Source: Pyxicephalus adspersus (lineage: Eukaryota; Chordata; Amphibia; Anura; Pyxicephalidae). From it: a DNA stretch of 64,000 bases. The stretch lies in contig NC_092863.1 in NCBI RefSeq assembly GCF_032062135.1, positions 17,069,024-17,133,023 of the forward strand. Direction: 5' to 3'. The notes under the pieces are model-generated. The model ran no database searches. It had not been told where the DNA came from and was given only the letters and a program-made list of their open reading frames with translations. A program made the translations under genes and the position numbers. Positions 1 through 12,585 of this stretch are shown piece by piece (the first letter of the stretch is position 1; every line of letters begins with the position of its first letter).

Positions 1-494
1 ATGATTTTCTTGATATCTTCCTAGTCTTTCCCTGGAGGAAAGCAGACTAGAAGGCATGTCTGCTATAGAGATTAGACTTAACGCCTTGTCTATGCATGGC
101 CCATTACATCTGCTAACATCTTCTCCAAGTCTTCCTTTACCTAGGTGTCCTCTTCACTCATTCATTAGGCAGCCACTGATAATGTAACTACTCTTCACCC
201 TCCCAACATCTTACAGATATCAAATATCAACCATACTGTGCAAATACTACTCAGTGAACAAATTGTTATACCATTGTTAACAGGAAGGGAATTTTTTTCA
301 ATATTTATATAGTAAGTTCATGTAAGCGATGTTTCAGTAAGTTCATAAGTAAATTGATCATTTTGTGTACCATGATCTGTTGAATTAATCTGTCACTAGA
401 ACCACAATTGCCATTAGTAAGGACCTTTACCAGAAAGATATGTTTGGCTCATTAATGTTTTTTTTTACTAAAAACAGTTCTATTTGTGTATTTT

Positions 495-617
495 GGACCT
501 GATTTATTAAAGCACACCAAGACTTCAGAAGACCAGATCCATTCCAGATTTACTGGATCCCCCGGGTTCCCCAACTGCAACCTTCTTGAGTCTCGTGGAG
601 CTATAATAAATCAAGCT
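495..617. repeat. MITE family A, truncated copy in K-A intron 2
   Basis: Starts GGACCTGATTTATTAAAG and ends near AATAAATCAAGC, the termini of a palindromic element found at least eight times in this window. This copy is about half length and imperfect at its right end. It sits upstream of the first visible K-A exon. Confidence 0.7.
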
Positions 618-664
618 AAATGTGTCATGAAGCAAGTCATTTAGCTCTCTGTTTGCTTCACCAG

Positions 665-3347
665 GTATGAGAATGAGCTGGCTCTCCGACGCAGTGTTGA
701 AGCTGATATTAATGGTCTCCGTAAAGTCCTGGATGAATTGACAATGTTCAGATCTAATTTGGAAGGCCAAGTAGAAGGTCTTGTTGAAGAAATTGCTCTT
801 CTCAAGAAGAACCATGAAGAGGTAAAAATATTAAAATAAGCCTCATAGATGCCACTTATTTGTTCATATAGATCCAGCAAAAAACAGCTTGAGCTAAAGG
901 AAGGATTTGAACCCCTTTAATATTTTTAAGACTATCTTGGTTACCAATAAAGACTGCCCAGTCCCAGGGTTATGGCAGCCTTAACTCAAAGAAAGTGGAA
1001 TGTATGATTCTGGATGTCATTCAGCTCAGAAGACTGAGGACATCTTAAGGTGAAAAAGAAGTACCATAGGGGCAGCTCCGGGTTAAAGTATTCCTTTTTT
1101 ATCTTTTAATATGAATTGAGTTTATTGAGTTGAAGTTTAGCTTTAAGCAACATTGATGCATTAACAAAAAGTATTGATTTTTTTTTGTTTATTGTAGGAG
1201 ATTAAAGGATCCCAAGGAACCACTGTCGGCGATGTTAATGTGGAAATGAATGCTGCACCAGGAACTGACCTGCTAAAGAAACTTAATGACATGAGAGAGC
1301 AGTATGAGGCTATGGCTGAGAAGAATCGTAAGGAGGCAGAAGAACAATTCAAGAAAGCCGTAAGCAATGTTTATTCTGAAATTTTGGATTCTCTAAAAAC
1401 TACACAGATGCAGCTTTGCATATCCAGCAATATCTAAACATTTGATAATTGCATAGTTTAAATAATATCTTTCACTATTTTGGTAATCCAAAGAGCGAAG
1501 GATTGCAGAAAGAAATATCAACTGGAGTAGAACAAATAAATACCAGCAAGAGTGAGATTTCAGAACTGAGGAAACAAATCCAAGCACTGGAGATCGAGCT
1601 TCAGTCACAACTAGCAATGGTATAAAATAAAACACATTATAAAAGACAAAATGATTTTGTCCATATAAGGTCCTTGGTTCACGTGTTTATTTCTTCTCAA
1701 CAGAAAAAATCTCTTGATGACAGCTTAGCAGAAACAGAAGGACAATATTGTTTGAAGCTTTCCCAGATCCAAGCACAAATTGCTGCTATTGAGGAACAAC
1801 TGGCACAGATTAGGTCAGAAATGGAATGCCAGAGTGCAGAATATGAAGATCTGCTGAACATCAAGTCAAAACTAGAGAATGAAATTGCGACATACCGCAG
1901 ACTCCTGGAGGGTGAAGGGTAAGAGAATATTTTGAGATGATGAATGATGGGAATATTGTTTTCCCTGCTTCCTCCACAAAAGGAAAGTGTTGGTAAACCC
2001 TTGACATTAATAAAAATGGCAAATAAAGTGATGGCAGTATTCAAGCTATTATTCTCCACATTGGGTCTCATTAAAAACAAAAAAACTCAAGACTTGAGAA
2101 GATAGAACCTAGTTATCATAGTATCATAGTTGAACCTGGGATGGACTTCTTAAAAATAATTTACCATTAATTAGCCAATGTTTTCAATCTAGTTCAAAAT
2201 GGACTAGATCTGATCCAGGTTTGCTGACTACCCAAGTTCTCCTATGATAGATTTTTTTCTCCAGTCTCGGAGAACTTTAATAAATCAGTCTCATTGTATA
2301 TTACTTTTGTCAATAGATTCTCAAAAAACAATATAAGAAACAACAACCTAATGCCAGTTAATAAAATGCAGTAAAAGAAAAATAAAAACAGTAAAAAAAA
2401 TAGTAAAAGAAGGTTTTACTCTGCTTGTATTCTAATACTGCAGCTATAATGCTGAAGCCAAAAAACTGGAGTAGAAGCATGATGAAATGCCACAACCAAA
2501 TCATATTACCTTCACACCATTCTTAGTTGATTCTTAGTTCTTCAAGTGGTCCTAAACAGGCACAATAATATTTGCTTTCAATAATTGCAGTAGCGCTGGC
2601 TCAGGAACAGGATCAGCAACAGGAACAGGAACAGGAACTGGTTCAGGATCTGGAAGTACTTCAGGATCTCAAGGTGATTACATTTCATGATTATCTAAAT
2701 TGTCTATATGATAACATATTATTAACTTCTAAGCTATTTAAAAAAAACATAACCATTTTAACTATCATAAATATTTAGCAAATTAGTTAGGGATAGTCTC
2801 ATAGTTAGACTGGTGATGAAAGTAGAAGAAATTCAACTTCTAATCATCTGGACCCATCTGCAATATATGTAATAGTACTAGTAGAGTCAAGGGAAGGAAG
2901 CCCAATGGTGATGATAGTGGGGATACATCAGCAGAGAATAAAAGTGAATGCTTGGGATACAGGCAAACAGGTAGATGTGCCTACAAAGGGCTTGCAAGCA
3001 AAATATACTTAAGTCCAGTAATTTCATCAGGAACCAAGACTATCTATGTGGCCAGCGGACACAGAATAGGCAATCATGACAGTCATTAAACTCCTTTTTT
3101 AAACTCTTGGTCCACCGACAATTAGATTAGTTAGATTGTAAGTAAACAGTTTGTAGTAATCCTAAAGCAGGACCTCTCATGCCATAGAAACACTGGTAAC
3201 CATTTTTTTCTAATCGTATTTATTTATCCTATTTATTTAGGAAGAGTAAAACGAACAAAGAAAGTGAGGGTGATTGAAGAAGTAATGGAGAATAATAAAG
3301 TTGTGGGAACCAAAGTTACGGAAAAAGAAATACCAATTGATTATTAA
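665..3347 (+). CDS. Type I keratin K-A, 5'-partial (exons 3-8)
   Basis: 3' part of an acidic keratin, a rod-domain intermediate filament protein that heterodimerises with type II keratins in epithelial cytoplasm. Exons: 665-821, 1198-1359, 1494-1619, 1704-1918, 2591-2673 and 3241-3347 (stop TAA), all with AG/GT borders; 282 residues visible. The rod runs from [19 protein letters not shown] through coil 2 to the helix-termination motif TYRRLLEGE at the end of exon 6. Exon 4 is 162 bp (54 codons), the usual type I size, whereas the other three genes have 159 bp. The tail exon (2591-2673) encodes a Gly-Thr/Gly-Ser stretch. The last exon encodes a basic patch followed by [18 protein letters not shown], a variant of the conserved type I tail motif. 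Head, coil 1A and most of 1B (exons 1-2) must lie left of the window. A MITE lies in intron 6. The family is certain; orthology to a named keratin is not. Confidence 0.93.
2083..2293. repeat. MITE family A copy in K-A intron 6
   Basis: Contains the family core (CTTCTTAAAAATAATTTACC, then CCAATGTTTTCAATC) and the right terminus CTTTAATAAATCAGTC. The left terminus is eroded. Sits between exons 6 and 7 of K-A. Confidence 0.7.
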
Positions 3348-3604
3348 AGGCTTAAAGTTGCCAAAGGATCCACCGGAGGTTGTGGTTGTGTCTGCTCAAG
3401 CAAAATGGAATTCTGTATGAAAACTTCTTATGTGTTCTGTATTCTGCATCTTTAACTGCCTGGAAGTGATCATATGATTTTCAAGTTCCTTGATCACATG
3501 GTGTAGCAATCCGTAGGTGACTCATGTCTAAGTGCAGTTTTATTGCTTCCTTTGATAGGTATTGTATGTTGAAGATCTATCTTTTGCTTTGTTTTGCTAC
3601 TCAA

Positions 3605-3610
3605 AATAAA
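3605..3610 (+). terminator. Poly(A) signal of K-A
   Basis: AATAAA 258 bp after the K-A stop codon, followed within 40 bp by a GT/T-rich stretch (TGTCTCCGTC). It is the best 3' end for this transcript. Confidence 0.7.
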
Positions 3611-3639
3611 CTCTTCCAATGCAAGTTATACAATGTCTC

Positions 3640-5280
3640 CGTCACTTTCTAAATCATTGCATTTTCAGTACTACAATATACAAAGCTGTTACTATTTTAA
3701 ACTAATCCTCAATCATAAACTATGATAATTCTGTGGCTGAATACAGGAATTGTTGAATCATTAAATACTAGGAAACAATCAAATTAATAAAGCTGGTATA
3801 CAGTAAAAAGAAATAAAGAGAAATGGGAATATGAGTGTGCCGCTTCTTCACAGATCATCACTGGATGGACAGAAGAACCAACTCTTTTACATGTAAAACA
3901 GATCTCATATGTATTTGTTTGTGTTTGCCTTTTACTTACTTAGAGGTTAAACTTAAAATCCCTCACATATCTTTCTCCTTCTTTTTGAAATGAAAGTAAA
4001 AACCAATCCCTAAAACCTTGCAAAACAACACAGATATATAATGGTATATACTGTGCTAGAGGAAGGGAAGTCCTCATATAATCTTCTGTGACCTACTAAG
4101 TGCTTAATTGCTCCGTATTTTAAACTGTAATGACAAAGCCTGGCACAGAAAATCAACCAATGATTTCCCCTGGTGACTTTTGCAAGAACTAACTCAGCAC
4201 AAGAACTCAAGGCAGATTTTCACCATTTAGCTCAGCTTTTCACTACATTGTGTTTCATTTGCATACAAAAACAATACATAAGTGTATTTTCACTTTTTGT
4301 TGGAGACAGTTAGGATAATACAGTTTTTAAATACAGATATAGGTACGTACATTAACACACCTTTTATTCAATCATTTATCTGAATCAATTGGTGAAAGCT
4401 AATAGTATGTAGGTAGCGTGAATTCCATCATGCAAGTTAGCAGTGGAACATGCAGCATTAGGAGAAGAACGATGGCCTCTCTTTCCTGGCAGAAACCAAA
4501 CTAAGGGAATTTCTAATTACTTTCTTTGTTTGCTCAAAAAACAAGCTGGCTCCTCCGACTATCATCCGGTTTATATCAAAGAAGAATCAACTTATTACTG
4601 GACAGTCTACCTAAAGCGGCTTGCCAATACGAACAAGCCAACAGAAGAGCAGAGACCTGCATGTCTATAGGGATGTGTTTATCTAATGTGACTTCCAAAA
4701 ACAATACTGTTGAGTGTATGCCTGGAAAACTGAAATATTCAAAGGAAACAATACCAATGATATTACGATCCTTTTTAGTAGAGGCACCTGCTTTTAGAAC
4801 GCTCTTACTCTCCTAAATTTTCACAAATTAGGCAAGCCAGAATATACTGCTCTATGGAGAGGCATCATGTAGCACCAGCCTCTCAACTACTACTACTTTT
4901 TTATTCTGAGCACAGGTATGTCTTCCTACTTCAACTACTTTACCCTGGGAAATGTGTAGCACATTCTCATGGCAGCCTTGTAATTGTGACCTAGTATATA
5001 GATGTCAACCATTAAGGCAAAGAGCTAGATATCTATTACACCGCACAACAACGATTTTAGCTACTGGGAATTAAACATGTGATTTACATGATATCCAGTG
5101 TGCTGATTCCAAATCTGAACTCAGAATTTGCCTCACATACAGATTTTAAGTTATAGGCGTGCTATAGCTGTTCAAATGGTCGGTAATTGGGTAATGTATT
5201 TTTACATAGGAACATTATAACAGTTGCAGCTACCACTAATGCCTGCTGTCTCCTCAGCTGAATCACATCCCCCGGTGGCA
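3640..5280. other. Intergenic, no recognisable feature
   Basis: AT-rich sequence between K-A and the transposon-derived relic. Open frames here (for example 4443-4816) are short, lack recognisable domains and have no splice or promoter context. No keratin similarity seen. Confidence 0.5.
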
Positions 5281-5454
5281 TGTATGTTCCAGCAGCGTCT
5301 GGGCAAGTCAGTGAGCTGACGTCAGAAATAGGTATATAAGGCGAGATGGACCAAAGGCTTGTCTCTAGTGTGACACCATCTTATTGTATAGTACAGCTAG
5401 GCCATAGTGAGTCTGTTTTGAGCTAAAGATAAGTAGGCGAAGCTGGGTTAATAA

Positions 5455-6040
5455 ATCAGACAATTTTTGCTACATTTGTGGCAAATATACCCGTGTGATC
5501 AACGCAAGAACCTAACCAAGAGGGTGAGAGTTGCTTACAAGTATTACTTTAGATGTGAAATTGGAGATTAGGATAAAAGCTGGGCACCTCATATCTGCTG
5601 TCAGGTGTGTTACGTTGGCCTAACACAATGGTTGAATGGGAAAAGGAATAAAAAGATTTTTGGTGTGCCTATGGTTTGGCGTGAGCCAAAAGACCATCAC
5701 TCGGACTGCTATTTCTGAGTAAAATTGCTGGGTTTTCGAAAAGTCAAAAATCCTCTATCCTGATTGTGAATCTGCTCTGAAGCCAGTGCCACATGATGCC
5801 CAGAATCCAGTGCCAGTCCCTCCTACATCTGTTGTTACTGACAGTGACATCAATGTGATGTGACATCAGTGATGTCAATGGTGATGAATGTTATGAACCC
5901 CAATTTGAAGAGGGTAAGCCACATTTTATAAGCCAATCAGATTTAGATGATCTAGTAAGGGACCTGTCTATGTCAAAAGAAAAGTGTGAACTGTTAGCCT
6001 CCAGATTAAAGGAGTGGAATTTGGCAGGATGAAAATCACA
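5455..6040 (+). pseudogene. Decayed transposon-associated zinc-finger-like ORF
   Basis: Conceptual translation in shifting frames shows a CYICGKYT-like start, later WAPHICC, and GVPMVWREPKDH followed by SDCYF, then EPQFEEGKPHFISQSDLDDLVRDLS. I recall this order of Cys motifs and the VPMVWREPKDH block from a repeated, uncharacterised protein family found in many animal genomes, probably mobile-element linked. Multiple in-frame stops (near 5495, 5570 and 5725) and frameshifts mean it cannot encode a full protein. A TATA-like TATATAAG at 5333-5340 upstream could be the old promoter. The element class is not assigned. Confidence 0.55.
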
Positions 6041-6199
6041 ACACAGAGATGTTCAGTACTTCTCCAATTATTATTGGTAATGCTCACTCCATTATGAAAT
6101 GGTAATAAGCAATTATCTTCAAAAACTAGATTCAATCAAATAATTCCATCCATGAACAGGCTTGCACTTAAATTGTAAGGAAAACCGCCATCCTCTGTG

Positions 6200-6345
6200 A
6201 CACCTGGGTGTAAAATCATTCCTAAAATCATTTGCTATTTATTGGCAAATGTTTCCAATCTTAGAATAAATCTATTCAAGGTTTGATGGATCACTCACAG
6301 GTTTACCTACAATAGTCTATTTTCTCCAGTCTTGGATAGGATAGT
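6200..6345. repeat. MITE family A, degraded copy
   Basis: Retains AAAATCATTTGCTATTTATT, CAAATGTTTCCAATCTTAGA and TCCAGTCTTGGATAG, which are family-A core segments. The termini are lost. Confidence 0.6.
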
Positions 6346-6349
6346 CTTG

Positions 6350-7545
6350 GAGTGCCACAGAGAAGCTACGTAGAACGGTCAGAGTTGCTTTTTTATGTTT
6401 ACAGGCTGTTTAAAAAAACAATTTCTACCTTATTTGGCTAGACTGGAATTGGGCTTAGTGTATATTTGCAAGATAAAAATGTTGTTGTAAATGTTACAAA
6501 ATTAGAAAAACTGTTTTAAAACACATAACTTCCAAGTATATGGTTTCCTTTTATTGGTAAATGAAAGCCATAAATAAACATAACACGCAGAATACCCTAC
6601 AGTCAAGTAATAAATCAGTTTAAAAACCACAGCAATAAACCAAAAAGACTCATCACTCAATCGTTCTCATATTAAAAGTTTTACAATTTAATTTACCAGT
6701 TCCCACCCATTTCATTAGACTCCCCAGGGCAGTAAGAACTGTCATGCATTTGGCTTTGTTTTATGGATCTTTTTTTTGGTTTTTGTACCAAATAGCGTAC
6801 TACAGCTAAACCATCATTCATTATTTAAAAAGAACTGCCAAATGCCCTACATTATAAGAATATAATAATTGCTCTTACAAATCTCGTAGATACAACAAAA
6901 ACAACAAATAAATTGATTGCATGAGATGTCTTATTTTCAATTCAGACACTTCAAAGATATTTTATTATGTTAACAACTTAACTCAAAGCAACCTCACCAA
7001 CTCACTGAGTGCTTAAGATTTAGGGTGAAGGAAGAACGCTTGGTTACCCATTCTACCCAACAATTTGCAACCAGAAAGATACTGGAAGTGGCATATTGGA
7101 ATACGGATTCTTTTTAATGAGGAATTTTGGAACGGTAATACAAGCTCTGATAATACAGCCTCTGAACATGAGATCTGACCATTAATGGAACCCACCAGGA
7201 ACCATCAAGCTTGGTGTCCACATGTTGGGCTCAGTCGCCGCCAAAATGTTGGCAAGGAACACAAGATATATAAGACCTATTCCCTGGAAGATTTTCAGCA
7301 ACATCATGTGGATACATCCCACAGATGGAGAAAATATGTAATAATTTAATCTCTACCTAGGCTGGATCTATTACCTACCATGAATAAAGGTTCAGAAGGA
7401 CAAGGGGCTGTGCTCAGCTGATGCCATTCACAAACAAGGAACACATTTCCAGTAATGTACCACTGCTTTAGTATACAACTTAATTTTAGAGTTTTTGGTC
7501 CTAATGCTGACATATAATTGTAAATACATAATATAATTCTACCAC
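6350..7545. other. Intergenic, no recognisable feature
   Basis: AT-rich sequence. A 60-codon frame on the minus strand (7013-7195) has no recognisable motif and is treated as chance. Confidence 0.45.
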
Positions 7546-7547
7546 TA

Positions 7548-7722
7548 GGGCTGCATACACACGTGCAAAAATTATTGCGGGAAAGGATCTTTCATGATCC
7601 TTTACAACGACAAAAGACTGCACGATGTATGAACGAGTACTGTACATGCAGCACCATTCTGATCGATGGAGAGGGAAGGGGGAGAGCGATGGAGCAGCTC
7701 CCCGCTGCACCCTCTCACCTTC
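7548..7722 (-). repeat. MITE family B, truncated copy
   Basis: Begins GGCTGCATACACACGTGCAA and continues with AAAGGATCTTTCATGATCC and GAGGGAAGGGGGAGAGCG. This matches the reverse complement of the complete copy at 26976-27263. The other terminus is missing. Confidence 0.65.
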
Positions 7723-7724
7723 AC

Positions 7725-9620
7725 TTACATTATGACTGTTCCTTGTCCATCGATCTGCTATTGTTCTTCAAGAAATGTTTGAAACGTTGTTGTTCCTTTA
7801 AACTAGGATATTTGGATCTATGTAAGAAATAAATGAATCGACTTAGAATCACATTGGAGGATCTGCTAACTATGGATTGCACCTTTGAACTGGGATGTAC
7901 ATAGACCAATGCCAGAAAAGTAGTTCTTGCAGAATAAAAGTTTGTGGTACCTGGAGGTATTTGGATTCTGTAAAAACAATAGATGTCAGGATGACTTTAA
8001 GCATATTAAAAGTACCCATGTTTCACATCCTTGTTCATTTAAAGAATAACCGAGCACCCCCTCCCCCCCAAATGTGGGAAAAACAACAATATAATACTTC
8101 AACATGTTTGACATGGTTTATTTACAATATTAAAAAGCACATGAATAATGTCTTTGACATTAGAAGAAGGCAAATTTAGTATAAGACTTCTTAAGTCATC
8201 GACAATTTACTGGCATTGGATGTTTACCCACCAATGTCGGATACTGTACATTCAGTTTGCCTGGTGAATCAGAGACACCTCTATCACTTTTTATGGCTTT
8301 TTAGAATGTTAATATCCATGGATTGGGATTTTTCAAAAAATCTGCTGACTCTTTTTTGGATGAGGCCTAATTCGAGAGTTAAATTTAATCAACATTGACA
8401 TTTTGTATTATAGTTTAAGACTTTGTTGCTGTCAGGGTTTCTACCAACATGGACGGGGGGGGGCCAACACTGGCATCATACACTATAAAGCCACAAGTCA
8501 GGGATAACTTAAGTGCATTTATTGCAAGTGAATGCATTCAAAAACACAGCAAACAGTAAGTAGTGCAACAATCCTTACACAAACACTGTCAACAAACTAT
8601 ACAATGCCGAAATATACAATATCAAGAGCAAATGCAAGACCAAGATTACAAAGAGCAAGTGGCCAGAGCAACAGCACAGATTTTGGTAGAAGATTACAAT
8701 ATTAGGCTAATCATGAGCCACAGGTGTTGCCAAACCAGGTGGTGAATCTGCAGTAAGCCACCTGCTGGTTGCCTGAGGAAGCACATGCAAGGTATGCCTA
8801 ACCATAGTGCCACCAGCAGGCAACATAAGGATCTGCAGGGTTCCTGACTAGCACATTTTTTTATATTGATCATTGTCCATAATTGCGATGTCTGAACCTT
8901 TGAAAGGTAGGTGCTGTTTTCTGTTGGGAATTATTCAAAATGGATGAACTCACTCTTAGTTTGCCTCAATTGTATCCAAAACATTCCAAATTATTGAATA
9001 GTGTTCTATGAACAAAATTCATGGTATTTCCATTGTCAATCCATCCTACCTAAGAATATAAACTTTAACATATATATAGCCTTACTGGTAAAAAAAAACA
9101 AAAAAAAACAAAAAAAAAAAACCTTCTACCACAGTCATTATCCAGTGTTACTTGAGATCCTTTAATCTTCCGGAGACTAAGTTGCTAACTTTTGTAAGTG
9201 CTTATTTTTTTTAATCAAGGAAATTCTAGAGCACTGGTAACGTTTTAGTTTATGAGTACTATTATCATATCCCAAAATTATCCAAACAAAATTGGTAACT
9301 GGGTTCATAATGGCACAGACTTGCTTTGTGACCTGTGATTTCAAAGGCCACATTAGAGAGTGGGTTAGATATGTTGTTTTGCATGCTGAAATCCAACTTT
9401 TTTATACTGGGTTCACACCATCATTTATTAAGAGCCAACAAGGATGCAGAGGAAATTTCTATTTAACAATACCTACTGAATAAATCCCTTTTAGATTTTC
9501 TGAGATTCACAAAATACTATGGGCACAACTATCCATTGTCATGAGGACCATAAAATAGCTTAGATTTGAAATATGGTCCTAGATCTCAACTGATGCCCTT
9601 ACTTTTCACCAGACTGTCAC
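7725..9620. other. Intergenic; A-rich simple repeat, otherwise unassigned
   Basis: Includes an (AAAAAAAAC)n-like tract at 9090-9122 and an imperfect hairpin around 8757-8826 (CCTGCTGGT facing ACCAGCAGG). No gene or recognised transposon. Frames of 60-94 codons have no family resemblance. Confidence 0.45.
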
Positions 9621-9624
9621 TAAC

Positions 9625-11000
9625 CATTAAAAGAAAAATTTGGGCAACAACTTACCTGACATACGTATGTACAACCTGTCCTGCCTACTGAGACATGTTA
9701 AAGACTGGTGGCATGGGACATCTCACTACACAGCCGTTAAGCTTGAATCCCTATTGGTTAGCCCTTGGTCTTTACTGGGCCTGTTGAACACTCCCTCGTA
9801 CTATTCGAAATAATTTACTATTTAGGGACACTCTACTGGCATGGAGGGAACTTAAAAAGCTATATGGCTACGGACTTGGGGCTACTATGGTGACACCTAT
9901 CTGTTCCACTTCGGGTTTCCCCCAGGGTCACACGAACCAAGCTTATAATTTCTGGGTTCAAAGAGGTGTCAAGACTTTGGCCCAATTGGTGGATGAGGAT
10001 AATACATTATTGCCCTTCCATATATTTTGTATCAAAGATGCTCTACCCACGCAGCACTTTTTGTATTATCTTCAAGTGAGGTCTAGCTTTTTGAGAGGCA
10101 GGTTGGCTGCTCAGACCTGATACTTCTCCCTTCAGTATCCAGGATCCTGGGAACCTTGCAACCAAAACATTCAATCTCACATATTTACCCACTGCTGATG
10201 GAACAGGTAATGAGTACGGAGTGCTCTAAATCATTTGTTCAACGCTGGGCATCGTATCTGGGTTGTGAATACTTTAGATCTGTCCAGTCCAGTTGGAGAA
10301 GTATACGTAAAAGTATAGTGAGTGAACAATGGAGGGAACTGCAATTTAAAATTATACATAGGACAATAAACAGCAAGGGATATCTGACCGCTTAATTGCA
10401 TGTATTAGTCTGTCATTTGCAATCCCTATTTAATGTACAGCGCTGCGTAATATGTTGGCGCTATATAAATCCTGTTTATTAATAATAATAATAATAATAA
10501 TAATAATGTCACAAGTGCCAGTTATCTATGGTTCCCTTAGAACACACCTTATGGAATTGCCCCAATATTATTGTGTTTTGGGAATCAGTATTTGGATTTA
10601 TGGTGAAAGTATCAAGGCAAACTAGACACCCATCTCCTTATCTAGCCCTGTTTTATACAGAAATGCCCCTAGAGACGTGTGACATGGCTGGTCGTATAGT
10701 TGCACTTACTAAATTTAAACACTTTTGTCTTCTGGCAGCTAAGAAAAGTATACTTAAACAGTGGCTGGTTCCGACAGCCCCCTCACTTTCACAGGTCATT
10801 CAATATGTTCAATCTCTATTGGTCATAGGGATGACCGAAGCAGTACAATATTTAGACACCCACCCCCAGAGATTTTTCAAAACCTGGATGCAATATCTAC
10901 AACACTCACTCTCATCCACTCAGCTACAAAAGGTTATTGACCTCTTTAAACATACAACTTGGTATGATCAGAGAATGCTGCCTCTCATTGACATTGAATG
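9625..11000 (+). mobile_element. L1-type LINE, 3' ORF2 fragment, decayed
   Basis: Translation shows L1 ORF2 C-terminal features: an LPDIRMYNLSCLLRHVKDWW-like block near 9655-9710, a GGY/SNAF-like spacer with Trp/Tyr-rich segments, and the zinc-knuckle-like end PLEHTLWNCPNI...FWESVFG at about 10530-10590. The reading frame is broken (stops near 9815-9830 and 10118, and an inserted repeat at 10396-10508). This is a 5'-truncated dead copy. The longest open part, 10528-11001, has 157 codons. Confidence 0.8.
10396..10508 (+). repeat. Dispersed LINE/SINE-like 3' end with (TAA)n tail
   Basis: Contains TACAGCGCTGCGTAATATGT followed by TGGCGCTATATAAAT and (AAT)n. It interrupts the L1 ORF2 fragment, since the L1 reading resumes after the tail. 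The same 3' end recurs in reverse at 20990-21232 and 45101-45160. Confidence 0.7.
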
Positions 11001-11004
11001 ACTG

Positions 11005-12230
11005 GCAAGTGCTATCATTTATCCGGGTAACATTATCTCAGTGTGAGCTGGCCCTTAACACTAAATATTAAGTACTTACCTTGACATGAACACTTTCTTG
11101 GTACTTCATATATCTGACTTTCCATGAGTTATGGGACATTCATTTTCTTACAATGGTTTTTCAGGATGGTTAGTTGTTTGGTTTACCCTAAAATTTGATG
11201 CACTGACTGGTCGCCTTGTGATGAAGTTTTTAATGTCTGAAAGTAATCTGGCCAAAGGTAACTGTCTTCATCAGATAAGCAGTGACATATACCCCTTAAG
11301 AGCTTCTCAGCTATTTTGAAGGAAGTGTACCTATATTCATATTTCAGGGATATTGTAGAGAGTTACAGCCTTTTTTGGGTATTTTGAGACTGTTTATAGT
11401 TGTATTTGGGAGATACCCTCTCACTTTAGAAAAGGGGCAAACTGAAAGGGTTATAATACGCAATAAAAAGTCTAAATATAATTAGTCTAAACCCTTTACC
11501 CCTCACTTTCTGCACAGGTAAAAAACCCCATAACTGCCATAGGTAATGAGAGCAAAATACCATTAAAATGTATATAAAACAAGACAGTGGTTAAAATCTT
11601 TCCCATCTCTTTTCAAAATGTCAAATGTTTTGCAATGGGTTATACCTAAACTTTCCAGCATTTCCCTAATCCTTATTACCTGCTTCAGACATGTTTGACC
11701 ATGGGATTTTTTAAAACATGGCGGTCAGGGACACCTCGTGGACGACTAAGAAATTATTCCAAATGACTGGCAGTTACTGACTTTAGCTACATTTCATGGC
11801 TGAGAATGTGCACAATTATTTTAATGTTGGTTCCATCAAGCATTGCCAAAATAGTTTTCCATAACTTTCAGTGGTTTTATTGCACAGTGATTTTTTTGTT
11901 GTCCAAAAAATTGGACAATGAAAAACATGCATTATACAAGAAAGAATGTAGTTTAACAAAATGCCAATGGATTTATTTTCTTTTTTTTTTAAACAGATAT
12001 TTTATTATGGCGTACTCCCAGTAAGTTAATAAAATATGTAGTAAAAACATTAAATAAACTTCTAAATTATAGCAATAAACCTCAAACTTGACTCCACCTG
12101 TATGTCTTGTGATCCAACCTACTATCCAATTTTAAAGAAATATTCTTGAAGTCAGTTATTAACATTATAAATAAATACATCTAGATTCTAGGTTAGTGAA
12201 CACTTTAAACATTTAAACTTTTATTGTATC
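11005..12230. other. Intergenic upstream of K-B
   Basis: AT-rich, with no gene. It ends in the K-B promoter. The 11131-11319 and 11806-12024 frames have no recognisable domain. Confidence 0.45.
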
Positions 12231-12237
12231 TTGCAAC

Positions 12238-12260
12238 GAAACACCCACTTTAGTATAAAA
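12238..12260 (+). promoter_or_regulatory. K-B core promoter: CACCC box plus TATA
   Basis: GAAACACCCAC at 12238-12248 and TATAAAA at 12254-12260. Transcription would be expected to start near 12285, giving a 5' UTR of about 58 nt to the ATG at 12343. The same 11-bp GAAACACCCAC lies upstream of the K-C TATA box. Confidence 0.7.
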
Positions 12261-12342
12261 TGCTGAAAAGGCACTTCATTTTTGCTGTGCACTTCAACCA
12301 ACATCACTTCTCTAGAAAGTCTACATTTCTCCTTTGAAGAAA

Positions 12343-12360
12343 ATGTCTTACAGAAGCTGA
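12343..12360 (+). other. Ancestral K-B start now a 5-codon ORF (in-frame TGA)
   Basis: ATGTCTTACAGAAGC then TGA encodes MSYRS and stops. K-C starts MSYQK and K-D MSCQW, so this is the positional and sequence equivalent of the keratin start. The frame is otherwise open from 12361 through the head into the rod, with the next in-frame ATG at 12586. Either the head lost 81 N-terminal codons, the gene is a young pseudogene, or the TGA is an assembly or allelic error. Confidence 0.75.
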
Positions 12361-12585
12361 ACCAACCAGGAATCCTGTGGGAATTCTGCACTCAGCAGAT
12401 CTTTTAGAAATAGTGAAGATAGAGGTTCTCAGCATACATATGCTGGTGACTACAATGATGATTACAAAACCGATCATAGAGGTAATACCGACAGGCAATC
12501 AAGTGCTAGAGAAGATGGCAGTCACTATGATGGGGAACCTGCTTATGGTGGTTCAGGTCAAAACAACAGCCAAGCATCCAATAAC

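Noticed and set aside
8757..8826. Hairpin with CCTGCTGGT/ACCAGCAGG arms as an ncRNA or transposon end
   Set aside because: Short imperfect stem, no second copy and no target duplication visible.
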